From assembly GCA_963781155.1 (NCBI GenBank), contig CAWAEC010000007.1, positions 673,445 through 737,444 of the forward strand: a stretch of DNA of 64,000 nt, in the 5' to 3' direction. The notes under the pieces are model-generated. The model had not been told where the DNA came from. It did not search any database and saw only the letters and a program-made list of their open reading frames with translations. The translations under genes were made by a program, and so were the position numbers. Below are positions 27,302 through 36,672 of the stretch, piece by piece (the stretch's first letter is position 1; every line of letters begins with the position of its first letter). The stretch comes from PALSA-693 sp963781155 (GTDB lineage: Bacteria > Actinomycetota > Acidimicrobiia > Acidimicrobiales > Palsa-688).

Positions 27302-29561
27302 TCACACTGCTCCTTCGGCTGCTGGTGTGTGGTCGAAGAGGTCGGGATCGGGTCGATTCACCTTTATTCGCAAGCCTTTTCGGCGTCCGGAGCGGACGTG
27401 GACGGCTTCGAGTTCGCCGCGTTTTACACGTTGCAAGATGGTTTGGCGTGACACCCCGAGGGCGTGAGTGGCTTCGAGCATGGCCAGCCACCCCGGTGGG
27501 GTGTCTTCGACGAAACGGCCGCGCAGTTCGTCGGTGACGCGGATCCGCCAGGGGGCGCCGGGGGTGAGCTGTTCGCCGGCGATGAACCCGTCGGCCAGCC
27601 AGCGGCCCACGGTGGAGGGGACGACACCGAGGATCTTGGCTGCTTCGGTGATGGTGACGAGTTCTCCGTCGGCGGACTCGGCGGGCGGTTGGTGGCGAGG
27701 GATGCGGTAGTGGTGGCGGAGCCCTTGCACGATGGTGGCGGTGAAGCGTTGTCCGGTGGCGCTTTGTCGGCCTTGTCGGTTCAATACGCCGGCGATGGTG
27801 GCGTCGGGGTAATGCACGGCGAGACGGCGGATCAGGGCGATGGTGTCCTCGTCGGTGCGGGTAGTGGGCTGGTGAGCGCCGCGGCAACTCGAGGCGCAGT
27901 TCGGTAATGGCACCGCCGCGCCAACGCAGGGTGAGCTCGGCTCGTTTCTCTTGGCGGTTGACGTCGACTCGGACTTCTTCGAGAAGGGTGCGCAACAGCT
28001 CTTTGCGGTCCCGGTCGGTGGTGGTGGGAGCGGACCACACTGCGCTGATGTCGGCGCCCAGGGCGGCCAGGGTGGCGCGTTCGTCGTGGGTGAGGGTGCG
28101 GGGCCGGGCCGTCTGGCGGCGGGCCAGTTCGGTCTCAGCGTCGTCGAGCGCGGCGAGCTTGGTCTCCCAGTCGGTTTCGAGCCCTCGGGCCACCAGGCGG
28201 TTGTCGGGGTCGACGGCCAGGTAACGCCGCTCGGCTTTGGTGGCTTCGTAGCGGGCCTGTTCGACCTGGCGGCGCCACTGGTTCAAGGCGGTGTCGTGGT
28301 CGGCCTCGAGGACTTCCGCGGCGGCGATGACCGCGGCCACCCCGGCCGGTTCGAGCGCAGCCAAAAAGGCGGCGGTGACGGCCTGGTCGATCTGCACGCC
28401 GCCCACGGAGAGGCAATACACGCCGCGACCGTTGACCAGGCTGCGGTTGGCGCAGTGATAGCCGGGGGTGGAGTTGGCGCCTTGGTAGTGCACGGCGAGG
28501 CGCCGTCCGCAGCGACCGCAGATGGCCAGTCCTTGCAGCAGGGCGGTGCCTTCGCGGATAGCACCGGAGCCGGGCTGATGCGCTTGGGGGCGGGTGTTGG
28601 CGCCGATGCGGGCCTGGTTGGCGTCATAGGTGGCCCAGTCGATATAGCCGGGGTGGTGGTCCACGATCAGGACCTGCCAGTCGGATCGGTCGAGGTGACG
28701 GGCCCGGCTGCGCACCCGGCCGTCGCTACCGACGCGCCGTTCTCGGCGGGTGCGGCCATAGACATAGGCGCCAGCGTAGGAGGGGTGGGTGAGCACCCGG
28801 TGGACCGCCGGGTAGGTCGGCTCGATCCATGTCAGCTCGCCGTATCCGGCCCTCTGCACCGGCATGAGAAGGTTCTCGCCTCTCAGCCACAGCCAGGTGG
28901 CTCGGGCCGAGCCGCAGGCGGCGAAACGGTCGAAGATGGCGGCGATCACGCCGCGGACGACTTCGTCGGGATGCAGGAGGATCTCGCCCTCTTCGTCGCC
29001 CCAGATCAGCCCGGCCGGCAGACTCCGGCGCAACTCTCCCCGGGCGGCCTTGTTGCGGATCCCGCCCTCCAGCCGGGCGCGCAGCACGTGCAGCTCGGCT
29101 TCGCTCATGGTCCCTTTCAAGCCGAGCACGAGACGGTCGTTGAAGCTGGACGGGTGATAAATGCCGTCGGCGTCCGCGATCAGGGTGTCGGTGATACCAG
29201 CCAGGTCCAACAGCCGATACCAATCGGCGTTGTTGCGGGCCAGGCGCGACACCTCCAGTCCGAACACGATTCCCACCCGGCCCAACGCCACATCGGCGGT
29301 GAGGCGAGCGAAACCGCTTCGCACAGCGGCCCCCGACCCGGAGAGGCCGAGATCCTCATCGATTACCTCCACCGCCCGGCGGGGCCAGCCCAACTCCATG
29401 GCCCGCTCCACCAGCGCGTACTGGCGATCGGTGGACTCGCCGTTGCGTTCGACCTGGCCTGGACTGGACTGGCGCACATAGACGATGGCGGCCCGCCCCA
29501 AATGGGCGGGCCGGACCTTGGGATGCCCGCTGGCTTGGCGGGCTTCAGTGATGTCCGTCAT
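27302..29561 (-). pseudogene. Large serine recombinase with C-terminal HTH, one frameshift
   Basis: The N-terminal resolvase domain has the catalytic serine in IVYVRQSSPGQVERNG, then the conserved VFGLEVSRLARNNADWYRLL. The recombinase domain and a zinc ribbon (CGRCGRRLAVHY ... CANRS) follow, then a coiled coil. Near 27,880 the frame shifts by one base, from LRLELPR into GAHQPTTRTDEDTIALIRRL. The shifted part holds a helix-turn-helix/excisionase-like end (ITEAAKILGVVPSTVGRWLA, then GVSRQTILQRVKRGELEAVH). Intact length would be about 750 aa. ATG 29,561 has an aggagg site. Confidence 0.88.
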
Positions 29562-29724
29562 CGGTTGGTTCCTCCTGTTCGTCGGGATCGGTTGAAAGAT
29601 GAACGGCTCGGGCCATCAGCCGGGCCAGCACTGCGACGGCCTCTGACTGCTGGTCGGGGGCGACCTGCTCCCACGCCATCGGCGGCGGCCGGGTCAACCC
29701 GGACAGCGGCAGCGCCAGTTGCAT
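29545..29724 (-). CDS. Small acidic-tailed protein upstream of the serine recombinase
   Basis: 59 aa, starting at ATG 29,724 after a strong aggagg six bases upstream. It overlaps the recombinase start by 17 bases. Sequence: a hydrophobic-rich start (MQLALPLSGL), a helix (AVAVLARLMARAVHL) and an acidic tail (DPDEQEEPTDDGHH). The tight coupling suggests a recombination accessory or directionality factor, but nothing in the sequence proves it. Confidence 0.6.
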   Translation of the reverse strand: MQLALPLSGLTRPPPMAWEQVAPDQQSEAVAVLARLMARAVHLSTDPDEQEEPTDDGHH

Positions 29725-30028
29725 GCGGAACCTCCTCGCTCGGCTGTCCCGCATCCTCTGCGCCGGCCGCCCTGGTGCGGTGGATCAGTCCATCAACGAT
29801 GGACCTCGCACGACATAGGTCGGACAACGATCCCAGCGTCTGCGGTCCACTTTCCTCGTCAGCTGGGGCGCATATATCGGTCCACTCGGCCGGGATCAGG
29901 CTCTTGGAGCCGTCCGGCAGAACCAAACACAGCTCCAGGCGGCCGAGCTTGCGCATCCAGCCGAACACCGCCAACGTCTGGCCCTCCAAAGGATGCCGAC
30001 ACCGAACGATCGTGGCTGTCGCTGGCAG
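29558..30028 (-). CDS. DUF5372-family protein
   Basis: The core RCRHPLEGQTLAVFGWMRKL and LVLPDGSKSLIPAEWTD is the pattern I associate with DUF5372, often found upstream of serine recombinases. No ordinary start codon lies inside the element in this frame (CTG 30,028 is the first candidate), and the frame runs past the expected end into the small gene, so the 5' and 3' limits are uncertain and a frameshift near 29,740 is possible. Function unknown. Confidence 0.55.
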   Translation of the reverse strand: MPATATIVRCRHPLEGQTLAVFGWMRKLGRLELCLVLPDGSKSLIPAEWTDICAPADEESGPQTLGSLSDLCRARSIVDGLIHRTRAAGAEDAGQPSEEVPHATGAAAVRVDPAAADGVGAGRPRPAVRGRRSAGPADGPSRSSFNRSRRTGGTNR

Positions 30029-30060
30029 GTCAAGGACGTGGGCAGTGTGTCGCCTGCTCG

Positions 30061-30853
30061 TTCGACAACATCGACCACGACGCCCTGATGGGTCTGGTCG
30101 AACGCCGGATTGTTGACCGGCGCATGTTGAAGCTGCTGCGAAGTTGGCTGAGGGCCGGGGTGTTCGAGGGTGGGGTGGTCTCCGCGGTGGAGGCCGGAAC
30201 CCCACAGGGCTTACCGGTTTCGCCCTTGCTCGCTAATGTCGCCCTCCGCTCTCGACGAGGCGTGGGAACACGGGGGACAGCGATTGGGGGTGTTGGTCCG
30301 CTACTGCGACGACTTCGTCGTCATCTGCCCCACCAGGGAACGGACCGTTCAGGCCCGAGACCTGGCGGAAGCCACGCTGGCACCTCTCGGGCTGCGTTTG
30401 CACCCGGACAAGACCAGGATCGTGGACCTCCACCACGGGGCGGAAGGCTTCGACTTCTTGGGCTTCCACCATCGTATGGTGGCCTCCTGGAAGCGGCCGG
30501 GTCGCTATTGGCTCCACAAGTGGCCGTCACCTCGGGCCATGGCCTCCGTTCGGGCCAAGGTCCGGGAACGCACGGCTCCAAGTCGGGTCGGATGGGACCT
30601 GCGGGCGGTCGTCGACGATCTCAACCCCGTGCTGCGAGGTTGGGGAGCCTACTTTCGGCAAGGTAACTCGACCGCCAAGTTCGGCGCCGTCGACTCCTAC
30701 GTGCACGAAAGGATGGCCAGGTTGGCCAGCAGGAAACACGGGCTTCGAGGGATCAACTGGCTGGACCGCTTCACCTGGGCCTGGCTGAGCGATCTCGGGA
30801 TCTACCGGCTCACAGGAACGGTGCGCTACCCAGCTGCGCATGCGTTGCGATGA
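30061..30853 (+). pseudogene. Intron 2 reverse transcriptase, 3' part
   Basis: Resumes at FDNIDHDALMGLVERRIVDR and continues with EAGTPQGLPVSPLLANVAL. A one-base shift near 30,236 leads to SALDEAWEHGG, then the catalytic box LVRYCDDFVVICPT (YCDD). The maturase region ends with GINWLDRFTWAWLSDLGIYR. With the 5' part this makes a complete but broken intron RT. Confidence 0.88.
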
Positions 30854-30863
30854 ACGATGTCGG

Positions 30864-30899
30864 AGAGCCGTGTGCCGGAGAACGGCACGCACGGTTCGA
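30864..30899 (+). ncRNA. Group II intron domain V
   Basis: gagccgtgtgccggagaacg then gcacgcacggttcga folds as a 34-base hairpin with the catalytic GAGCCGT/ACGGTTC stem and a GNRA-like cap. It lies just after the RT stop, as expected. Bases 30,900-31,012 would hold domain VI; 31,013-31,177 show nothing. Confidence 0.8.
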
Positions 30900-31177
30900 T
30901 CGGGGGCCGCTGGCCAGACGATTCGCCGAGGCGAGACGGAACACGCACCCGCCCGGGAAACCGGAGGGACTGAGCCCGTCCGAACCTCACGGCAGTCGAG
31001 CAACCAGCGGCCTACCTCACCGATTTGCGATCAGAGGTTGCATGATTTTCGGCCGAGGTCTTGACGGGATTGCTGGTCGCTGCTGATCGGCCTTGTGGGC
31101 GTGAACGGTCAGGGAGTGTGGTGGTGGCTGGGTTGTCAGCACCGGTGAGGGTGGCGGGGCGCCATGCCGCCGAGGTT

Positions 31178-32095
31178 TTAGCCCGGGGCGGGCAGGGCTC
31201 GAATGGTTTCGAGGCGTCGAGTGAAGAGTGCCGCCCATGGCCAGCGGGCTCGGGCTCTGAGGGTGGGGGTGCCGGAGCGGTTGACGAGACGGGCGGGGAT
31301 AGCGAGCAGCTGGAAACGGACGGTGCGGGCCACGGTGAGGCGCTCGATGGGTCCGGTTTCTGCGATGGTGGCAGTCCAGCGGATGAGGTTGTGGGTCAAC
31401 ACGGCGCATTGCAGCCAGGCGGAGTTGGCCGAAAAGTTGCCCGACGGGCAGTGCTCCAGCCCAGCTCCTTCTTTGAGATCGCGGATGGCGAGTTCGACGC
31501 TGGCGTGGGCCCGGTGGAAGGCGTCGATCTCGGTGGCGTCGCCGTCGAGGTCGGTCAAGAACGCGAAATGACGCCAGTCGGGCCACAGCCGAGCCTGGCG
31601 GCTGTCGGTCAGGCGGGTGCGGCGCACAATCAGTCGTCGCCCCCCGTATTCGGTTTCGGCCACCTGGGCTTGGCCGCCGGGCGTGTAGGCGATCTCTCTC
31701 CAGGCCGTCTCGTCGATGCCAGCGATGACGTCGAACACCCCCTTGGTGTTGGTGCGCACGGCCATCGCGTAGCGAACGCCGTGACGGGCCAACGTGGCGA
31801 TGGTGTCTTTGGACCAAAACCCCGAGTCGAAACGCATCACGATCTCACCGGCCGCTCCAGCCCGGCGCAACCGGGCCACGACCTCGTCGATGAACCGGCG
31901 GGCACCCCGAGCGGTGTTCGCCGAGCCTTTGCGCATCCGGGCGTGCACGATCTCTCCGCTGTCGGCCCGGCTGGCCAGGATCGGGTGATACCCCAGAACC
32001 TTGGTGTAGCCGTAAGCGGCGCCCTGCTTCTGCTTGCCTTCCACCTCGCAGATCGTCGAATCGACATCGACCATTAGCGGGGGGAGGTCAGGACC
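31178..32095 (-). pseudogene. IS1380 transposase, 3' two-thirds
   Basis: Begins at DLPPLMVDVDSTICEV (first catalytic Asp) and includes IVMRFDSGFWSKDTIATLAR (second Asp) and HASVELAIRDLKEGAGLEHC (Glu). It ends normally at RALPAPG. It joins in frame with 33,839-34,286 if one copy of caggacc is removed (GAGP-DLPPL). Its sequence is clearly different from the IS1380 at 21,573, so it is a separate member. Confidence 0.9.
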
Positions 32096-33838
32096 TCCCC
32101 CCGGCCCCCTCCGACGCGGCCGGTGTGGTGCGTTGGGCGTGTCGGGGCGGGCAGAGCCCGCCCTCGTGCGCGCATGCTGTGGTGTGACCAGCGTGGTGAA
32201 TATCAACGACGTGCTGGACGGTCATGTCGCGCTCGACGTGGCGTGCATCGACCGGCTGTATCTCAACGCCTATGTGGCCAACATGCAGGTCGGCCCGCAG
32301 GTGAACAAGTTCTGCCGTCATCTCGGGCAGAGCATCACTTCGCCGGTGGTCGTCGAGAAGATCGGCAACCGCTTCCGTCGGGAGGTCGACGCGTTCGCCC
32401 GGGACGCGCCTGGCCAAACCAGATCGGTCCCGTTGGGATGACCGCAAGCTCGATCACGTCCGTCCCTACCTCGATGCCGCGGCGCACACCCCCCGCTACG
32501 GGGTGGTAGCCATCGTGTCCGCCCAGGAGTTCCAGTGGGTCTTCACGGCCACCAAGAAGACCTCGCCCGGCGGGGCGGTCTGGTTCGACTGGAACAAGAC
32601 CGAGCGGCGGGTGAGCTGCTTCTACTTTTACATCCATGACCGCGAGTTCGGGCCGGGGTTCATCAAGATATGCACTTACTGCCCGTATCCGGCCAAGGTC
32701 TGGCTTAACGGGCACGAGTGGGCCAAGCGCCAAGCGCGCCGAGCCCGGATCAACTTCACAGAGCTGGCCAACGGGTTCGCGTCGTGCGGTCGCCCTCAGA
32801 GGCTCCAGGCCATCTGTGATCGTCTCGGGCCCGCGGATATCCAGGCCTTCTTCGACCGTTGGACCGCCCGCATTCCCACACCCTTCACCGCCGCTGACCG
32901 GGCTGCGGGCTACTGGTGGGAGCTGTCCATGCGCCAAGTCGAGGTGTCTCGCACGTTGGTGTTCGACGATCCCCGCCGGGCCCGAGGGTTCTTCGAGGCG
33001 TTGGTCTCCGACAACATCGGTGTGGGGCGCCCCGACGGAGTCCGCGCCGTCTTCGGCCTGGACCGCAAAGGCCGACCGTCCAAGCACCCCTACCAGACCC
33101 GGGTGTTCCAGCCCGGCACCGAGGTGCAGATGGACTTCGCCTACAAGCACTCCAGGGTCAAGCAGTATATCAAGGAAGGGAGGGCCTTTCGTATCGAGAC
33201 CGTCATTAACAAGCCCAAGGACATCTGGGTCCTGTCCCGTCTCGAGCATCTGCCCGAGCTGGTCGCCAAGGCCCGCCAAGTCAACGATCGCCTGCTTATG
33301 ATCGAGCGTGCCGGTCAGGGCTGTGCCATCGGCTCTGCGCTTTTCGAGCGCATCCACCAGCCCTACATACGGGAGGGCCAAAGAACCGGAGCCCTTCGCT
33401 TCGGGGACACCCGCGCCATGGCCCTGACCGGCGCCTTGTGCTGTGTCGTACACGCCGTCACCGGCTTCACCAACCAAAGCCTTCGCGGGCTCGTCGCCGG
33501 ACTCCTCGGCTGCGCCTACAGCACCCACCAAATGACCTATGACCTGCGCCGCCTTCGTCTCCACGGGCTCATCGAACGCATTCCCCACACCAATACCTAC
33601 ATCCTCACTTCCGAAGGGCTACGAGTCGCCATCTTCTACACCAAGCTCCAAGACCGACTCCTCCGACCGCTGCTCGAGGCCGACAAACCACCCGCACCCC
33701 CAGAACTCCGGCGCGCCCTCACTACCGTCGATCGCGTCGCCCGGGACTACATCACCAACGCGCGCTTAGGCCGCGCCGCCTGAAACTTGTCACGACATCC
33801 AATCTTCAAGCGCCCAAGAAGATCTAGCCGGGCCGGTC
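32096..33838 (+). mobile_element. 1,743-bp insertion encoding one uncharacterised protein
   Basis: The unit interrupts an IS1380 transposase and is flanked by a perfect 7-base direct repeat, caggacc (32,089-32,095 and 33,839-33,845), as a transposition event would leave. The ends share only a short inverted ccggccc. No known transposase, integrase or relaxase is inside, only the gene at 32,184-33,783. Confidence 0.65.
32184..33783 (+). pseudogene. Uncharacterised ~530-aa protein with a C-terminal winged-helix, one deletion/frameshift
   Basis: The first part (VVNINDVLDGHVALDVACID to IGNRFRREVDAFARD) is followed near 32,405 by a small deletion with frame change. The rest then runs unbroken: RLAKPDRSRWDDRKLDHVRP, CFYFYIHDREFGPGFIKICT, KVWLNGHEWAKRQARRARIN, AGYWWELSMRQVEVSRTLVF, KHSRVKQYIKEGRAFRIETV, RTGALRFGDTRAMALTGALC. 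The end (STHQMTYDLRRLRLHGLIER, IPHTNTYILTSEG) reads as a winged helix. From memory this is a highly conserved but unnamed family repeated in many actinobacterial genomes; I know no function. The dense invariant Trp/His/Tyr/Lys/Arg blocks suggest an enzyme acting on nucleic acid. Confidence 0.75.
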
Positions 33839-34286
33839 CAGGACCGGCACCCAGCGCCCAGGCCCGGACCAGTACCGTGCCGACGACGGCTTCGAGCTGA
33901 CGGACATAACCGAACGTGAACGCGCGCAAGAAGGTGCCCAACGTGGAAGGGGCCATGACCCGATGGCCCAGCACCCGGGCCGTGTCACCGGCCCGCAGGA
34001 TCTCGGCATGATCGATATGGCTGGCGCCCGCCACAATCGAATGCACCAACGTCAACACCTTGCGACCCGGATGCGCTCCACCGATCAGGCCAGCCATGCG
34101 CAGCGTCGAGTTCACGATCGCCCCGACTCCCAGCCGCGCCGACAGCGTGGCCACCAGCAACAGCCCGGCGTTGGCCACCAGCCCCTCATCGTCGAAGGTG
34201 ACCCGCAGTCGGTCCGGAACGTGCGATACTCCACTCACAGAAAGTGCCTCCTCGGACACGGACGGATAACGGCGTCGCAACCGCAA
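33839..34286 (-). pseudogene. IS1380 transposase, 5' third
   Basis: Reads RVTFDDEGLVANAGLLLVAT through VLGHRVMAPSTLGTFLRAFT to ALGAGPG, where the 1.74-kb unit interrupts it. It completes the piece at 31,178-32,095. The start is probably a GTG near 34,240 rather than the first in-frame codon. Confidence 0.88.
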
Positions 34287-34382
34287 TCCTCCCTGCCCAG
34301 GAGGCTTTTCTGTTGGACCCCCCTAACTCACCACCCGCTCATCGGTGGATCCAGGCTTAGAAGCGCGAGAGGTGTCGAGCGG

Positions 34383-35290
34383 TCACATCTCGATTCCCGG
34401 CGATGGTGGTGCTGGTGGCTCGTGCTGGGGTGCTGGAGCGAAGCCTTGGAGTTGCTCCCTTTGCGTGGCAGCTCGGCGCAGCTGGGCGGCGGAGGGGAGG
34501 CCGTCGAGGTTGTTGCGTTCTGCGCCGACGCGTTCGGCGAGGTTCCTTGCCTGCCGTTGCTGTTCGAGCCCGTGGTCAAGGACGGCTCGGCTTGCGGCCT
34601 GGCGATGCTCGAAACGGTTGGCGGCCCGGTCGAGGCTGGTTTGGTGGAGGGCGATCTCCCGGTCGAGCCGGGCGATGGCGGGAGCGACGTGGGCTTGCCA
34701 CCGTTGTTGGGCGGCGACCTCCCGCTGCGCCCACACCCCAGCTTCTTTTCGAGTTGCGTGGCGGTCCCGCCACCGGGCGCCATGATCGGCGGCCCGCTGG
34801 GCCTGCTCGCGTGCTTGGCGGGCTTGGGCGAGGTCCCTGACGGCCCGACCCGTCTGGCTGGCCTGCCAGAGACCGCGGCCGGTGTCCAGGTCGGCCCGGG
34901 CTTGCTGGGCTTGGGCCAGAGCGCTTTCGGCTTGGCCTAAGGTGGCGGCCCGATCCGGCAGCCCGGTGCCGACGATGGCGTCGGCGGCGATTGCGGTTTC
35001 GGCGTGGAGGATGGCGGCGAAATGCGCCTGCTGGTCGGACGGGAGGGCTTGGAAGCGCTCCGGGGTGAGGGTGGCGGGGTCGGGCAGGGCGGTGTCGATG
35101 GCCCAGGTGGGGGTGCGCGGGTGGACCAGTCCCGGCGCAGGTCGTCGACGGCTTGGGGCAGGTCGTCGACGACGGTCCACACGTGGGTCGACTGGCGGGC
35201 GCGGGACATGGCCACGTAGGCGAGTTCCCGGCCCCCGCCGTCGGCGAAGAGGTGGGCCCGCTCGGTGGTCGAGCCTTGGGAACGATGGAC
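34383..35290 (-). pseudogene. MobF relaxase A, 3' part (helicase motif onward)
   Basis: Starts at the attachment core and reads VHRSQGSTTERAHLFADGGG, RELAYVAMSRARQSTHVWTV, the last helicase motifs of a TraA/TrwC-type relaxase. A one-base shift near 35,115 leads into a long helical, Ala/Gln-rich tail (coiled-coil-like) ending at 34,383. It is separated from its 5' part (38,350-40,631) by the 3,061-bp serine-recombinase element. Joined, the protein would be about 1,060 aa, a normal MobF size. Confidence 0.88.
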
Positions 35291-35574
35291 GGTGAGCGCA
35301 ACGCAAAGTTGGTTTTGGGTGTCGTCTTGGAGCGCGATGCCTTGGGGATGGACCTTTATCGCCGTAAGCGGCCGCCCTGGCGGGGGTTGGGAGGGGCCGG
35401 CTGAGGTGTCGGTTGTCCACCGAAGAACACCGGTGCGTCTATGGATGTATTCCGCAGTTCTGGGCAGCGGGTCGATATATTTTTGTGATTCAAGGGCGGA
35501 AGCCGTCACATCCACCTTGTGCGGCGTAAACCTATATACGGTAGTGGGTGTGGACGTCGAGCCGGAGGTGGAAG

Positions 35575-36003
35575 GTGGGCCAAGACACGAGGCGCCGAGC
35601 GTTGGAGGCGAACGGGATGCTGCACGCCCATCCCCAGGCGGTGACCGCCGCGCTGTTCGTGGGGGCGGAACCTTTCTTCTTCGCGGCGGACAAGCTGCAG
35701 GTGAAGTACGAGATGCTGCGCTGTCATGTGGTGGACGGACTGTCGATCCCTGCCGCGGCGGCCGCCCATGGCTACTCGCGAGCCGGGTTCTATCTGATCG
35801 CCGCCGCCTTCGAGGACGCGGGTATGGCCGGGCTGATCGACGATCGCCCGGGGCGGCGGGGACCGTTGAAGATGAGCCCGGAGATCGCCCAGTTCATCCG
35901 CGACGCCGACCGGTCGATCTCCGGTGCGGCTTTGGCCGCCGAGGTGGCCGCCCGTTTCGGGGTCGCGTTGCATCGCAGGACCGTGGAGCGAGCCAGGCGA
36001 TGA
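35575..36003 (+). CDS. HTH protein of the serine-recombinase element (copy A)
   Basis: 142 aa. GTG 35,575 follows ggagg. Two DNA-binding segments: a first HTH in HVVDGLSIPAAAAAHGYSRA (the layout of HTH_29-type transposase N-termini) and a second in SISGAALAAEVAARFGVALH ending RRTVERARR. The segment GLIDDRPGRRGPLKM between them is the usual linker. The promoter probably lies in the AT-rich stretch 35,470-35,545 (gatatatttttgtg, cctatatacgg). It likely regulates the element or acts as an accessory DNA-binding factor. Confidence 0.8.
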   Translation: MGQDTRRRALEANGMLHAHPQAVTAALFVGAEPFFFAADKLQVKYEMLRCHVVDGLSIPAAAAAHGYSRAGFYLIAAAFEDAGMAGLIDDRPGRRGPLKMSPEIAQFIRDADRSISGAALAAEVAARFGVALHRRTVERARR

Positions 36004-36314
36004 GTCGACTGTGGCCCATCGGCGAGGCTTGTCAGGCGGACTACGAACGACTTCGAGCTGCCGTGGTGGCCGGGGCCATCCCGGTGGGGTCGGCCGCAGC
36101 CCGTTTCGAGCGTGAGGGCATGTGGGGCCTGATCCACCACCCAATCTCCGAGGCGGTCTTCTCGGCAAGCTTGCACGGCGCGGGCCGGCCGCCGTGGACC
36201 CCCTACGGCGATCCCCGCCTTGACGCCTTGGGCGACGCCTACCTTCTCGTGCTGGGCGGCGCAGCAGCGCGAGATCACCTGGCCGTCTGGGCGAGCGTAG
36301 ATGCCGTCACCTAA
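36000..36314 (+). CDS. 104-aa uncharacterised protein of the element (copy A)
   Basis: ATG overlaps the previous stop (ATGA). Contents: EACQADYERLRAAVVAGAIP, EREGMWGLIHHPISEAVFSA, RPPWTPYGDPRLDALGDAYL. No known motif. The strict coupling to a HTH protein upstream and a zinc-ribbon protein plus recombinase downstream points to a role in element control or recombination direction. Confidence 0.7.
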   Translation: MSRLWPIGEACQADYERLRAAVVAGAIPVGSAAARFEREGMWGLIHHPISEAVFSASLHGAGRPPWTPYGDPRLDALGDAYLLVLGGAAARDHLAVWASVDAVT

Positions 36315-36672
36315 CGGTTCCGTAACGGATAGCTGCCCGATTTGTGGCGGGCCCATGCCCCCCGGGAGGCCTCGCGCCACCTGCTCGGACGCTTGTCGGC
36401 CGGCCCTGTGGCGTCGCCGTCACCAACCACAGCTGACTCCGCTGGCGCCGCCAGCAGGTCGGCCCCGCCAGCCCCACACGGTCTACGAGTGCTCGGAGTG
36501 CGGCGCCCGCCAGCTGGGTGTGCAGATCTGCGACGACTGCCACCCGGTTCAGGTGTCGCCTCGGTTATGGCGGGATCTCACCGTGCTGCGGGGAGCCGGT
36601 CACCTTCGACGAACTGCTCGAAGGATGACTCGATCCCCAAGGCCGACTCGCAGAAAGGATCACAAGCGATGA
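36301..36672 (+). CDS. Zinc-ribbon protein of the element (copy A)
   Basis: Up to 123 aa. Four metal-binding pairs: CPICGG, CSDAC, CSECG and CDDC. The first half (GGPMPPGRPRATCSDACRPA, LWRRRH) looks like a zinc-knuckle DNA-binding region. Near 36,595 another frame reads EPVTFDELLEG and a stop, which looks like a natural ending, so a one-base indel is possible. It overlaps the recombinase start by four bases in the frame given. Confidence 0.72.
   Translation: MPSPNGSVTDSCPICGGPMPPGRPRATCSDACRPALWRRRHQPQLTPLAPPAGRPRQPHTVYECSECGARQLGVQICDDCHPVQVSPRLWRDLTVLRGAGHLRRTARRMTRSPRPTRRKDHKR

Larger units (their letters stand above)
27296..30060 (-). mobile_element. Serine-recombinase/DUF5372 element inserted in the intron RT gene
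   Basis: 2,765 bases that exactly interrupt the RT coding sequence. ttcgac stands immediately outside on both sides (27,290-27,295 and 30,061-30,066). The inner ends share an imperfect inverted motif (cacactgctcc against acactgcccac). It carries three minus-strand genes in a tight row: DUF5372, a 59-aa protein and a large serine recombinase. Confidence 0.75.
26590..31012 (+). mobile_element. Group II intron 2, 5'-truncated and split by another element
   Basis: A short structured leader with a gagggaggaacg ribosome-binding region precedes a second, different reverse-transcriptase gene, whose domain V follows at 30,864. Most of domain I seems missing, because only about 145 bases separate intron 1 from the RT start. 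The coding sequence is cut at 27,295 and resumes at 30,061. Both boundaries are approximate. Confidence 0.6.
31178..34358 (-). mobile_element. Second IS1380-family element, split by a 1.74-kb insertion
   Basis: Minus-strand copy whose left end is marked by atcggtggatccaggctta at 34,342-34,360, close to the terminal repeat of the copy at 21,451. The other terminal repeat is not visible near 31,020-31,177, so that end seems truncated. The transposase is in two pieces around 32,096-33,838. Confidence 0.75.

Noticed and set aside
27951..30116. A 721-codon plus-strand open frame
   Set aside because: It is antisense to the serine recombinase and its neighbours; the minus strand has clear motifs and ribosome-binding sites, and the plus frame has none.
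24996..30853. Defence-type reverse transcriptases (DRT or retron)
   Set aside because: Both RTs have maturase-type tails and intron RNA features; domain V is clear at 30,864, and no retron msr/msd or partner gene is seen.
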